Source of the DNA: Bog-756 sp963727955
GTDB lineage: Bacteria; Actinomycetota; Acidimicrobiia; Acidimicrobiales; RAAP-2
Reading direction: 5' to 3'
Length of the DNA stretch: 64,000 nt
Assembly: GCA_963727955.1 (NCBI GenBank)
Contig: CAVSII010000009.1
Location: 1-64,000 of the forward strand
The notes beneath the pieces are model-generated. The model ran no database searches and was not told the origin of the DNA. It saw only the letters and a program-made list of their open reading frames with translations. The position numbers and the translations under genes were made by a program. Numbering within the stretch: the first letter of the stretch is position 1; the number at the start of each line of letters is the position of its first letter. Below, in pieces: positions 54,703-63,350 of the stretch.

Positions 54703-55827
54703 TCAAACTCCCAATGCGTCGCGCGCCGGCGGGTCGACCACCTGGGCCAGGGCCTCGACGGCAGCGCGCTGTTCGTCGGTCAGTTCATCGGGCACGGCCA
54801 CCTCCACGGTGACCAGAAGGTCGCCTGTGGTGCTCTTGCGCCCGGCCGGTACACCCCGCCCCTTCACCCGGAAGGTCCGCCCCGAGGGCGTGCCTGCCGG
54901 CACTCGGAGGGTGACCGGCTCGGTAAGTGTGGGGACGGTGAGAGTGGTGCCCAGGGTGGCCTCGGGATAGGAGATGGGGACGGTAAGGGTGAGATTGCGG
55001 TTGCGGCGCCCGAACACCCCGTGCCGATCCACCCGGACCACCACGTAGAGGTCGCCACTGGGGCCGTTGCCGCGGCCTGCGGCGCCCTTCCCCTTCACCC
55101 GAATGCGTTGTCCGTTATCGACGCCGGGCGGGATGCGCACCTTGACCGTACGGTTGCGGTGCTCGACCCCGGTTCCGCCACACGTCGGGCACGGCGTGGT
55201 CACCACTGTGCCCCGACCGCCGCACTGCGGGCAGATCTGGCTCAGAGAGAACAGCCCTTGATCGTCCTGGAGGGTGCCTGATCCCCCACAGCGAGGACAG
55301 GTCGTCGGTTGGGTACCGGGAGCGGCACCCGAGCCTGCGCAGGTGTGACACCGGACATCGGTGGTCAAGTGGACCGAGGTGGTTACACCCTGGACGGCGT
55401 CTTCGAAGGAGAGATGCAATTCGGTCTCGACGTCGTTGCCACGCTGGCTGCCGCCAGTGGTCCCTCCGCCACGGCGACCGCGTCCGAACAGCCCACCGAA
55501 CAAGTCGCCGAGGTCGCCCATATCGTCCACCCGAAAGGTGGTCCCTCCCTGACCCCCGAACCCGCCCGGAAACCCACCGCCGAACCCGCCGGCCGCAGGA
55601 CCCATGGCCCGCACCTCGTCGTACTCCTTGCGCCGGTCGGCATCGCCCAGCACGTCGTAGGCCGCCGAGATCTCCTTGAAGGTTTCCTCCTGGCCCGGGT
55701 TGGTATCGGGGTGGTGCTTCTTGGCCAGCTTCCGGTATGCGCTGGTGATCTCCTTGGCCGACGCCGACGAGGAGACGCCCAGCGTCTTGTAGTAGTCCTT
55801 CTCAAACCATTCGCGTTGAGGCGCCAC
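54703..55827 (-). CDS. dnaJ: Chaperone DnaJ (Hsp40)
   Basis: Type I J-protein, 374 residues. The J domain has KDYYKTLGVSSSASAKEITS and the HPD tripeptide in KKHHPDTNPGQEE; a Gly/Phe-rich linker follows (GGFGGGFPGGFGGQGG). Then come four zinc-finger repeats (CHTCAGSG, CPRCGGSG, CPQCGGRG, CPTCGGTG) and the substrate-binding C-terminal domain. GTG 55827 start. It stimulates DnaK ATPase; spaced 69 bp from grpE upstream. Confidence 0.96.
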   Translation of the reverse strand: MAPQREWFEKDYYKTLGVSSSASAKEITSAYRKLAKKHHPDTNPGQEETFKEISAAYDVLGDADRRKEYDEVRAMGPAAGGFGGGFPGGFGGQGGTTFRVDDMGDLGDLFGGLFGRGRRGGGTTGGSQRGNDVETELHLSFEDAVQGVTTSVHLTTDVRCHTCAGSGAAPGTQPTTCPRCGGSGTLQDDQGLFSLSQICPQCGGRGTVVTTPCPTCGGTGVEHRNRTVKVRIPPGVDNGQRIRVKGKGAAGRGNGPSGDLYVVVRVDRHGVFGRRNRNLTLTVPISYPEATLGTTLTVPTLTEPVTLRVPAGTPSGRTFRVKGRGVPAGRKSTTGDLLVTVEVAVPDELTDEQRAAVEALAQVVDPPARDALGV

Positions 55828-55896
55828 GTCGTCTCTGTCGGTCCCTTCTCAATCTTGATCTGTGAGCCGCGGTTCTCCGCTGGCCACAGTGCTCTG

Positions 55897-56631
55897 CTAT
55901 CCCCGAACCATCACCATGGCCGGACGCACCACCGCGCCACGCCACAGATAGCCGGGTCGCATCACCTGGGCCACCACCGGTTCACCCGTCGGATTCCCGG
56001 GGCCCGGGCCGGCCGGCTTCTGCAGTCCAGCCTCGTCAAAGACGTCGTCATGGCGATCGTCCTCGTCGGCCGGAATCTGGCCGACCGCTTCGTGAGCGTT
56101 GGGATCGAACGTCTCACCCGTCGGATCGATGCGCTCGAGCCCTTCCTTGGCCAGCACATCGCGCAACTGACTGGACACGGCCAAAAGGGCCCGTCCGTCC
56201 GTCGAGTCGGCATCGCCGAGGTGGGTGACGGCCAGGTCGAGAGTGTCGAGCACGGGAAGTAGCTTCTCCACTAGAGACAGCGCCGCCCGAGCCGTCTGAT
56301 CGCTCTGCTGCTTGGTTACCCGCTTTCTGTAATTCTCGAACTCCGCCTGCAAACGTCGCAGAGAGTCGAGGTACTCATCCCTTTGGGCTAGGGCGCTCTT
56401 CACCTCATTCATGTCCGGTGACTCGCCATCGATGATCTCGGTGGTGAGTTCGTCGCCCTCGACCGCGTCCACGATCTCCCCTTCGAAGATGCCGTCGATC
56501 CGGTCTGGGTCAAAGCCGTCCCGGTCATCGCCGGACCCACCCGCGCCGGGGGATGAACCGGGGGCCGCGCCGGCCTCCGGTTCATCCCCGCCAGCACCGT
56601 GGCCCGGGCTATTCACGCCGGTCATCGGCAC
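55897..56631 (-). CDS. grpE: Nucleotide exchange factor GrpE
   Basis: ADP-release factor for DnaK; 244 residues from GTG 56631 or 242 from ATG 56625. The acidic, low-complexity N-terminal 75 residues precede the long dimer coiled coil (LAQRDEYLDSLRRLQAEFEN, YRKRVTKQQSDQTARAALSL). The beta-wing ends with DPNAHEAVGQIP and RPGYLWRGAVVRPAMVMVRG, where family members read PGY...RPA.V.V. It directly abuts the dnaK stop codon. Confidence 0.94.
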   Translation of the reverse strand: MPMTGVNSPGHGAGGDEPEAGAAPGSSPGAGGSGDDRDGFDPDRIDGIFEGEIVDAVEGDELTTEIIDGESPDMNEVKSALAQRDEYLDSLRRLQAEFENYRKRVTKQQSDQTARAALSLVEKLLPVLDTLDLAVTHLGDADSTDGRALLAVSSQLRDVLAKEGLERIDPTGETFDPNAHEAVGQIPADEDDRHDDVFDEAGLQKPAGPGPGNPTGEPVVAQVMRPGYLWRGAVVRPAMVMVRG

Positions 56632-58464
56632 TCAGCTCTTGTCTTCGACGATTTCGGCGTCCACGACCTCGTCGTCGGAGGATTCGTCGGCGGGCACTTC
56701 GCCGCCCGGAGCCGAAGCCTGCTCCTTCGACGCTTCCTCGTACAGCCGCTGGCTGAACGTCTGACTGGCCGTGAGCAGCGACTCGGTCGACGTCTTGATG
56801 GCATCGACGTCAGAGCCGGACAGGGCCTCCTTCAGCGAGGAGAGGGCCGATTCGACCTTCTCCTTCTCGTCGCCTTGGAACTTCTCGCCCTGGTCCTTGA
56901 GCAACTTCTCGGTCTGGTAGACGAGGGTGTCGGCGTTGTTGCGTACCTCGGCCTCCTCCTTACGGCGGCGATCGTCCTCAGCATGGGCTTCGGCGTCCTT
57001 GATCATGCGCTCGATGTCGTCCCTGGCCAGTGACGACTGCCCGGTGATGGTCATCGACTGCTCCTTGCCGGTGGCCCGGTCCTTGGCCGACACATGCACG
57101 ATGCCGTTGGCATCGATGTCGAAGGTGACCTCGATCTGGGGAACACCGCGTGGGGCCGGGGGAAGGTCCACCAACTGGAACTTGCCCAACGTCTTGTTGT
57201 ACATGGCCATCTCACGCTCGCCTTGGAGCACGTGGACCTCGACCGACGGCTGATTGTCGTCAGCTGTGGTGAACACTTCGCTGCGCTTGGTCGGGATCGT
57301 GGTGTTCCGCTCGATGAGCCGGTGCATCACGCTGCCCTTCGTCTCGATGCCGAGCGAAAGAGGAGTGACGTCGAGAAGGAGCACGTCCTTGACTTCGCCC
57401 TTGAGAACGCCAGCCTGGACGGCGGCACCGATAGCCACCACCTCGTCAGGGTTCACCCCCTTATGCGCCTCCTTGCCGGTCATCTGCTGGACCAGTTCCT
57501 GGACGGCGGGGATCCGGGTCGACCCCCCGACCAGGATCACATGGTCGATATCGGACTTGGACAGACCCGAGTCGGCGATGGCCTGATCGAACGGACCCTT
57601 GGTCGCCTCCACCAGATCGGCGGTCAGCTCGTTGAAGGTGGCCCGGGTCAGCTTGACGTCGAGGTGCTTGGGACCCTCGGACGTGGCCGTGATGAAAGGC
57701 AGATTGATCTGGGTCTCCTGCAATGACGAGAGTTCGATCTTGGCCTTCTCGGCTGCCTCCTTGAGGCGCTGGGTGGCCATCTTGTCGGCCGACAGGTCGA
57801 CCCCCTCGGTGTCCTTGAACGTCTTGACCAGCCAATCGATGATGCGCTGGTCCCAGTCGTCGCCGCCGAGTTGGGAATTGCCGGCCGTCGACTTCACTTC
57901 GAATACGCCGTCGCCGATCTCCAGGATGGACACGTCGAACGTGCCGCCGCCCAGGTCGAACACGAGAACGGTCTGGTCCGCCCCTTCCTTGTCGAGCCCG
58001 TAGGCCAGGGCTGCGGCAGTGGGCTCGTTGATGATGCGGAGGACCTCGAGTCCGGCGATGGCCCCGGCCTCGTTGGTCGCCGTCCGCTGGGCGTCATCGA
58101 AATAGGCGGGGACGGTGATGACTGCCTGCGTCACGGTGTCGCCCAGGAAGGCCTCGGCGTCCCTCTTCAGCTTGCCCAGGATGCGGGCCGAGATCTCTTG
58201 TGGTGTGTAGTCCTTGCCGTCGATGTCGACGGTCCAGGATGTCCCCATCTGCCTCTTGACCGAGCGGATGGTCCGGTCGGGGTTGGTGATGGCCTGACGC
58301 TTGGCCACTTCGCCCACCAGCACCTCGCCGGACTTGGCGAATCCGACGACGGACGGTGTCGTCCGGGCCCCTTCGGCATTGGGGATGACGACCGGCTCGC
58401 CGGCCTCCAACACGGCTACCACCGAGTTGGTGGTCCCGAGATCGATTCCTACGGCCTTGGCCAT
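56632..58464 (-). CDS. dnaK: Chaperone DnaK (Hsp70)
   Basis: ATP-driven Hsp70, 610 residues. MAKAVGIDLGTTNSVVAVLE (phosphate 1), the hinge INEPTAAALAYGLDKEGADQ, VLVFDLGGGTFDVSILEIGD (phosphate 2), VILVGGSTRIPAVQELVQQM (adenosine) and the substrate-binding core LLDVTPLSLGIETKGSVMHR are all present. ATG 58464 follows AGGAGG with 9-nt spacing. First gene of the heat-shock operon; its promoter lies about 290 bp upstream. Confidence 0.97.
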   Translation of the reverse strand: MAKAVGIDLGTTNSVVAVLEAGEPVVIPNAEGARTTPSVVGFAKSGEVLVGEVAKRQAITNPDRTIRSVKRQMGTSWTVDIDGKDYTPQEISARILGKLKRDAEAFLGDTVTQAVITVPAYFDDAQRTATNEAGAIAGLEVLRIINEPTAAALAYGLDKEGADQTVLVFDLGGGTFDVSILEIGDGVFEVKSTAGNSQLGGDDWDQRIIDWLVKTFKDTEGVDLSADKMATQRLKEAAEKAKIELSSLQETQINLPFITATSEGPKHLDVKLTRATFNELTADLVEATKGPFDQAIADSGLSKSDIDHVILVGGSTRIPAVQELVQQMTGKEAHKGVNPDEVVAIGAAVQAGVLKGEVKDVLLLDVTPLSLGIETKGSVMHRLIERNTTIPTKRSEVFTTADDNQPSVEVHVLQGEREMAMYNKTLGKFQLVDLPPAPRGVPQIEVTFDIDANGIVHVSAKDRATGKEQSMTITGQSSLARDDIERMIKDAEAHAEDDRRRKEEAEVRNNADTLVYQTEKLLKDQGEKFQGDEKEKVESALSSLKEALSGSDVDAIKTSTESLLTASQTFSQRLYEEASKEQASAPGGEVPADESSDDEVVDAEIVEDKS

Positions 58465-58573
58465 AACTGACTGCCTCCTACTGCCCTCGTCGGGCTCTCT
58501 CCGTACCTGCTCTGGCTGTGCGCTCGGATCTTCCTTACGCCTGTTCTGCTTGATTCGGTTGCTCTGCTATTCG

Positions 58574-58663
58574 CTGCTTTGCTGCGTTCGACTGCTTTGC
58601 TGCGTTCGACTGCTTTGCTGCGTTCGACCTGCTTTGCTGCGTTCGACTGCTTTGCTGCGTTCG
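58574..58663. repeat. 18-bp tandem repeat, five copies, in the dnaK leader
   Basis: CTGCTTTGCTGCGTTCGA is repeated five times, one junction with an extra base at 58628. The array sits between the predicted dnaK promoter (58757) and the dnaK start (58464), so it is transcribed into the 5' untranslated leader of the heat-shock mRNA. Confidence 0.9.
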
Positions 58664-58751
58664 TGGTCGTTTTTCCTGGGTAGGTAGCTGTTCCCTACCT
58701 CGTGCGGGCCCCGCATCTGGGACAACCCCTTTTGTGGGCCCGTACTAACTT

Positions 58752-58780
58752 CCTCAACTATACCAAACTTGAGTGCTACA
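58752..58780 (-). promoter_or_regulatory. dnaK operon promoter with HspR-like (HAIR) half-site
   Basis: On the minus strand TATAGT (58757-58762) is a good -10 box. It is bracketed by CTCAA (58753-58757) and TTGAG (58769-58773). The plus-strand CTTGAGT at 58768-58774 is a perfect half of the HAIR operator (CTTGAGT-N7-ACTCAAG), and the overlapping GAGTGCTA resembles a half CIRCE site. The second canonical half is missing, so this is a degenerate or rearranged HspR operator. The regulator hspR is in the operon. Confidence 0.55.
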
Positions 58781-58879
58781 TGTATAGGTTTTTTCCTTCA
58801 TTGCCACTGAGGATAGTGGATACGGCTCCCTGAGGACGGTTTGCTGATCGATGGATCGGCTGACGGATACCCTGGTTCC

Positions 58880-59635
58880 ATGCCCCATCTGGTCCTCCTC
58901 CGCCACGGCCAGTCGCAATGGAACGCCGAAAACCTGTTCACCGGGTGGCACGACGTCGACCTCACCGAGCAGGGCGAGGAGGAGGCCCGGTCAGCGGGAC
59001 GGCTACTGGCCGCCGAAGCCGACCTCGACCTGCGGGTTCTTCATACCTCGGTACTAACTCGGGCCATCCGGACGGCTGAACTGAGCCTGGCCGCGGCCAG
59101 TCGCTCCTGGGTGCCCGTCAAGCGCCACTGGCGACTCAACGAACGGCACTACGGGGCCCTCCAGGGACTCAACAAGAAGGAAACCACCAGCCGGTACGGG
59201 GAGGCCCAGGTCAAGGCGTGGCGCCGTGGCTATGCCACTCCGCCCCCACCGGCGGAGCCGGGGAGTGCCCAGCACCCGGTGGGCGATCCCCGTTACCGAG
59301 ACCTTCCCGCCGACGCCCTCCCCGTCACCGAGTGTCTGGCCGATGTGGTGGACCGGGTCCTTCCCTACTGGGAGGACGCCATCGTTCCCGATCTTCTGGC
59401 CGAGGGGCCGCGAGGGGGAACCGTGCTCGTAGTGGCCCACGGCAACAGCCTTCGAGCCCTGCGTAAGCACATCGACGGTATAAGCGATGACGCAATCGTC
59501 GACCTCGAAATCCCGACCGGCATCCCGTTCCTCTACGACCTCAACGACGACCTCAGCGTGGCGTCGAAGAGATATCTCGGGGACCCGGCCACTGCTGCGG
59601 CGGCGGCTGAGGCGGTGGGTCGACAGGCCGGCTAG
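58880..59635 (+). CDS. gpmA: 2,3-bisphosphoglycerate-dependent phosphoglycerate mutase
   Basis: Glycolytic mutase interconverting 3- and 2-phosphoglycerate, 251 residues. The phospho-His is in HLVLLRHGQSQWNAENLFTG; LTEQGEEEARSAGRLL, WRLNERHYGALQGLNKKETT and VLVVAHGNSLRALRKHIDGI (second His) complete the active site. ATG 58880 is preceded six bases upstream by TACCCT (leaderless promoter). Divergent from the dnaK operon. Confidence 0.95.
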   Translation: MPHLVLLRHGQSQWNAENLFTGWHDVDLTEQGEEEARSAGRLLAAEADLDLRVLHTSVLTRAIRTAELSLAAASRSWVPVKRHWRLNERHYGALQGLNKKETTSRYGEAQVKAWRRGYATPPPPAEPGSAQHPVGDPRYRDLPADALPVTECLADVVDRVLPYWEDAIVPDLLAEGPRGGTVLVVAHGNSLRALRKHIDGISDDAIVDLEIPTGIPFLYDLNDDLSVASKRYLGDPATAAAAAEAVGRQAG

Positions 59636-59710
59636 TTGGGACCGTCGGGGCACTCCGAGCAGGTGCGACCAGACGGCAGCTGGGTAACTGGCAGCTGTGG
59701 AACACGGCAA

Positions 59711-59767
59711 AGGGACCTCGGCCAGATGAAGGGACCCCGGCCAGATGAAGGGACCCCGGCCAGAAGA
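59711..59767. repeat. 19-bp tandem repeat, three copies
   Basis: AGGGACCCCGGCCAGATGA (first copy with CTCGG, last with AGAAGA) at 59711, 59730 and 59749, in the gap downstream of gpmA. Not coding. Confidence 0.85.
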
Positions 59768-59902
59768 AGGGGCTCGGCCCTCCCCAATTTTGAAAAATGG
59801 CCCGCTTTACCGCCTGCAGCCGATAAAGCCCCGATTTTGATATCGGTCTCGGCCCTAGGGCGCCGATCGAGCACTGGCCATACCAGGCGTTAGCGACTCA
59901 GA

Positions 59903-60069
59903 GTTGCAAGAAATCTGGATTGCAACCTCGGGTTCCATCTTGGCAACCCGAGTGACCCACCATTAACGTGAGCGGCGATCAACATCTGTTGAGAGGGGGT
60001 CCGCCACCCTTACTCCGGATTTGATCCCCCTCAGGGGGAGCCCTCTATTCTTCCGCCGAATAGAGGGCT
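59903..60069. other. Cluster of stem-loops in a 680-bp non-coding region
   Basis: Four strong inverted repeats lie in the gap between gpmA and glnB: GTTGCAA/TTGCAAC (59903-59926), CTCGGGTT/AACCCGAG (59927-59952), TCCCCC/GGGGGA (about 60025-60039) and a perfect 12-bp pair AGCCCTCTATTC/GAATAGAGGGCT with 7-nt loop (60039-60069). The first two are contiguous, the last two also. This could be a structured RNA gene or stacked terminators; I recognise no known RNA family. Confidence 0.5.
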
Positions 60070-60231
60070 GTCTGGCCACAGGTTCCCCGCCGACCAGAGC
60101 TCCGTGGCTTGCTTACGGCCTGGCCCTTGCAGCCTGGCCCAGGCCTCGCTCTCGTTCTCTTCTCCTGCGCCCTCGCGTCCCGGTCTCCCACGGGAGAGCG
60201 GCTCAGGCCACTCAACGAAGCCCGGGAATGA

Positions 60232-60258
60232 CGAAAGGCCGACTCCGAAGAGCCGACC
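60232..60258 (-). terminator. Rho-independent terminator after glnB
   Basis: On the minus strand GGTCGGCTC-TTCG-GAGTCGGCC forms a 9-bp stem (two G-U pairs) with a stable UUCG loop followed by TTTCGTC. It begins about 64 bp after the glnB stop, and an outer AATGACGA/TCGTCATT pair extends the hairpin. Confidence 0.75.
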
Positions 60259-60321
60259 TCTCGTCATTACTCAGGTGGCTTTGTCCCCACAAACGCCACC
60301 CGGGTCACTTCGGCACGAGCC

Positions 60322-60660
60322 TCAGAGCGCTTCTGCCCCACGCTCTCCAGTTCGGACCCGGATCACTTCCTCGACGGGGAGAATCCAGACCTTGCCGTCA
60401 CCGATCTTTCCGGTTCCCGCCTTGTCAATGATGGTCGACGTCACTTCGTCGACCTGGGCATCGTCAACGAGGATCTCGAGCCGGATTTTCGGCACGAACT
60501 CGACCTCGTACTCAGCGCCCCGGTAGACCTCGGTGTGACCCCTTTGACGCCCGAAACCCTGAGCTTCGGTGAGGGTCATGCCATGGACACCGAGGGCCTT
60601 GAGCCCTTCTTTCACATCGTCAAGCTTGAACGGTTTCAGTACCGCTACGACGAGCTTCAC
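60322..60660 (-). CDS. glnB: Nitrogen regulatory protein PII
   Basis: Trimeric signal protein sensing 2-oxoglutarate, ATP and ADP; 112 residues, the canonical length, from GTG 60660 (MKLVVAVLKPFKLDDVKEGL). AAAGGAGG lies 8 nt before that codon; GTG 60666 would be too close. The T-loop GHTEVYRGAEYEVEFVPK retains the modifiable Tyr51, and GTGKIGDGKVWILPVEEVIRV is the family C-terminal signature. It follows amtB by 34 bp, so it probably is the GlnK-type PII that gates the ammonium channel. Confidence 0.95.
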   Translation of the reverse strand: MKLVVAVLKPFKLDDVKEGLKALGVHGMTLTEAQGFGRQRGHTEVYRGAEYEVEFVPKIRLEILVDDAQVDEVTSTIIDKAGTGKIGDGKVWILPVEEVIRVRTGERGAEAL

Positions 60661-60694
60661 GTTCACTTCCTCCTTTGGGTTCGTAGTGGTCCTG

Positions 60695-62260
60695 TCAACT
60701 GGCCGAGCTGCCGGGTGGTGACCCGTCGTCTGGATCTACCGACGAGGTCGATCGCGACGGCGCATCACCGGCCATAGCCATAACTCCGATCCGCTCGGCG
60801 AATGTGTCCTCGGGGAAGGCTTCCTCGCCGTGGATGGCCAGGTCGCCGACTTCGAGGATCTCGTCCTTGTAACGAGCACCCCGGAGGATGAGTCCGATGA
60901 TCTTCATCAGGATGAAGGTGACCACCGCCGACCAGAGGATGACGAAGACGGCCGCCCGGAACTGTTCCCATAACTGGTGGGCCGAACCGGTATAGAGCAG
61001 ACCATCCACCCCGAACGGTACACACGTGCCCTTGGCCGTGGCGTACTGCGTGGCGGTGGTGGCGAGCACCTGCCCTGATGAGTCGAGGTGGCCGCATCCA
61101 TATTCGAGCATGTTTGGATCCCCGAATATCCCAAGAAGCAGACCTCCGAAAAGGCCGGCGATGCCGTGGGTGTACACGACCCCGAGTGCGTCATCCACCT
61201 TGGAGAAGGGCCGCACCTTGGACAGGAAGTTCCAGCACACCCAAACGATGCTCGAACAGATGAGCCCGACGTAGATGGCTCCCTGCCCGTTCACCCAGCC
61301 GGCACACGGCGTGATGCCAACCAGTCCGCAGATCATGCCGTTGACGGCACCGAGGAATGTCGGCTTCTTCTCCTTCGATACCCAGGCGTCCCAGGCCACC
61401 CAGGTGAGCAGGCCGGTGGCGGTGGCAATGTTGGTATTGACCACGGCGCCCGCCATGCTGGCCCCGGCGTAGTAGGGGTCACCACCGTTGAAGCCGTTCC
61501 AGCCCAGCCACAGGATGCCGGCGCCGACCGCCGCCATGACCAGGTTGTTGGGCAAGAAGTGTTGTCGATCTCGGAGCAACCGAGGCCCGAGGACCCAGGC
61601 CGCCACAAATCCCGAAACACCGGCCGACATATGGATGACGTAGCCACCCGAGAAGTCGAGCGATCCCTCCTGGGCGAAGTAGCCGCCGCCCCACAGCAAG
61701 AACGCGTCGACCGAGTAGACACATGTCGTCCACAATGGCACCAACAGACACCAGGCACTGAACTTGATCCGTCCGAGCACGCTGCCCATGAACAGCAGGG
61801 GGGTGATGGCCGCGAACACCAACTGGAAGTAGGCCAGTGATGCGGTGGGGAAGTGGAACGGTATGAGCGTGTTGGCCGCCGACACCGCCTGTCCCTGTTC
61901 ACCTTGGGGACTGACGACCGGTCCCGGTTTACCCAGGAAGTTGTCTATGAAGTGCGTCCAACCCCCGACCCCGGAGAGCTGCGTCTGTACCCCGTCTTTG
62001 ACACCACCACCAAATGAGTTGGCGCCAAATCCCATCTTGTAGGCCCAGAGGAACCAGGCCAGCATGACCAGGGAGAAGCCGGCGAACATCATGGCCACCA
62101 CGTTGACCGCCCACTTCTTCGGGACGATTGCTGCGTAGAGGACCGCCAGACCGGGGAGGCTCATCAGGCCGACGAACGTGGCCGCGGTGATCTGCCATGT
62201 GTTGTCGCCTGGGTTCAGCCAACTCGGATACGGAACATATGACACTGCTGCGGCTAGCAC
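60695..62260 (-). CDS. amtB: Ammonium transporter
   Basis: Amt/Mep/Rh channel for ammonium uptake, 521 residues with about eleven membrane segments. GLMSLPGLAVLYAAIVPKKW (first segment), DFSGGYVIHMSAGVSGFVAA (pore His), LWLGWNGFNGGDPYYAGASM and VYTHGIAGLFGGLLLGIFGD (second pore His) are diagnostic. The cytoplasmic C-terminus keeps the GARYKDEILEVGDLAIHGEEAF-type PII contact segment. GTG 62260 follows GGAG at about 10 nt. Operon amtB-glnB, under a predicted GlnR site. Confidence 0.95.
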   Translation of the reverse strand: MLAAAVSYVPYPSWLNPGDNTWQITAATFVGLMSLPGLAVLYAAIVPKKWAVNVVAMMFAGFSLVMLAWFLWAYKMGFGANSFGGGVKDGVQTQLSGVGGWTHFIDNFLGKPGPVVSPQGEQGQAVSAANTLIPFHFPTASLAYFQLVFAAITPLLFMGSVLGRIKFSAWCLLVPLWTTCVYSVDAFLLWGGGYFAQEGSLDFSGGYVIHMSAGVSGFVAAWVLGPRLLRDRQHFLPNNLVMAAVGAGILWLGWNGFNGGDPYYAGASMAGAVVNTNIATATGLLTWVAWDAWVSKEKKPTFLGAVNGMICGLVGITPCAGWVNGQGAIYVGLICSSIVWVCWNFLSKVRPFSKVDDALGVVYTHGIAGLFGGLLLGIFGDPNMLEYGCGHLDSSGQVLATTATQYATAKGTCVPFGVDGLLYTGSAHQLWEQFRAAVFVILWSAVVTFILMKIIGLILRGARYKDEILEVGDLAIHGEEAFPEDTFAERIGVMAMAGDAPSRSTSSVDPDDGSPPGSSAS

Positions 62261-62384
62261 GGTGAAAGTGCTCCTCTCTTGTTATCACTGCGTCATGACC
62301 GGCCCGCGCTGTTGATGACAGCAGGAGTTGGCCAAGGGCAAGGCGAGCAGTTCGGCTTGCCGCCGCAAACAATGCAGGGTGGGG

Positions 62385-62422
62385 ATTTCAGCACGGTCAC
62401 ATCCGTGTTACCAACGTGTGAA
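62385..62422 (-). promoter_or_regulatory. Candidate GlnR-binding site upstream of amtB
   Basis: On the minus strand four boxes follow with a strict 11-bp period: TTCAC (62418-62422), GTAAC (62407-62411), GTGAC (62396-62400), GAAAT (62385-62389). The actinobacterial GlnR consensus is alternating gTnAC and GaAAC boxes separated by 6 nt, so this is close to a four-box high-affinity site. It lies about 125 bp upstream of the amtB start, consistent with activation under nitrogen limitation. Confidence 0.65.
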
Positions 62423-62563
62423 CTGATGCAAAATCCCTTTTCACAAGGGGGGAAATGGGAGGAGGGCGATGCCGCTCAGGCTCGTGACCCTGAATTGCCG
62501 CTCAGGCTCGGGGCCATGAATTGGAGAACGCGGAAGGAGCCGGCTCTCCGGCCCCCAAGGAGC

Positions 62564-63259
62564 TCAGCCGGCTTCGAGCTCCTTGCCCCGCTTGGACTTC
62601 GACGGGGGCCGGATCGGTGCCGTGGGGGGCGTATAACGCTTCGACGGTTGCGGCCGCGAGACGGGCCCGTATCCGGTGGAGCCGCCCGCCGCCTCGGCCT
62701 TGGCGTGCTTGAGCTTCTCCGACAGCCGGTAGGCGCGCACCAGGTACCACGACCCACCGATGATGAAGGGAACCCCGAAACCCCAGTAGTGGAGGTTGAA
62801 CAGGGAGAGCCCGTAGAGCGCCATGGCGATCCCCACAATGAGGCGCTTGCGAAACCATGCCGCCACCAGCATCACCAGGGCCAGAACCAAGGTCACCGCA
62901 CAGAGCTCGGCGTAGAGGGACGGATTGACGTGCAGCTTGTCGATCTGGCCGTTGGCGTAGTGGGCGGCCGGGTCGTGGGCCACCAGGCTGGCTGTGACCA
63001 GCAATCCGATGGCCGCGGCAATGGGCGCAGCCAGAAGTCCGATCGCCCGTTCCTTGTCGCTGGCCCGCTTGATCGCCGCCTCGATCTCGGGAATGGTGGT
63101 CGGATCTTGCCCAGCGCCCTGGTCCGGGTCAGCGCCGGGCTGTTGGTCGACCGGTGCCGGTTTCAGCATGAAATTGCTGATGGACCCCGTGATGCGGTCC
63201 CACGTGCTCAGAGGAGGGGTGGAGCCATCGTCGGCGGCGTCCGGGTCGTGGCGGGCCAT
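62564..63259 (-). CDS. Actinobacterial membrane protein of unknown function
   Basis: 231 residues, four hydrophobic segments in two pairs (about residues 75-95 LLAAPIAAAIGLLVTASLVA, 118-138 LYAELCAVTLVLALVMLVAA, 142-160 LIVGIAMALYGLSLFNLHYW, 162-175 FGVPFIIGGSWYLV). A 65-residue acidic N-terminus precedes them. The C-terminal tail is basic and Pro-rich (KRYTPPTAPIRPPSKSKRGK). The architecture is common in actinobacteria without assigned role. The gene converges on nothing and lies 300 bp from the amtB promoter. Confidence 0.7.
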   Translation of the reverse strand: MARHDPDAADDGSTPPLSTWDRITGSISNFMLKPAPVDQQPGADPDQGAGQDPTTIPEIEAAIKRASDKERAIGLLAAPIAAAIGLLVTASLVAHDPAAHYANGQIDKLHVNPSLYAELCAVTLVLALVMLVAAWFRKRLIVGIAMALYGLSLFNLHYWGFGVPFIIGGSWYLVRAYRLSEKLKHAKAEAAGGSTGYGPVSRPQPSKRYTPPTAPIRPPSKSKRGKELEAG

Positions 63260-63350
63260 GCGAGAGGCTACCGCGGCCAGCTGACCGTCGGAAATGCGCG
63301 CTGGTCGAGTTCGGGCTGGCTGACACCAGCTCTGGGCCGGTCCACAGTCC

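Noticed and set aside
59903..60069. Riboswitch controlling glnB or gpmA
   Set aside because: The structures lie downstream of both genes (gpmA plus strand, glnB minus strand), not in a leader.
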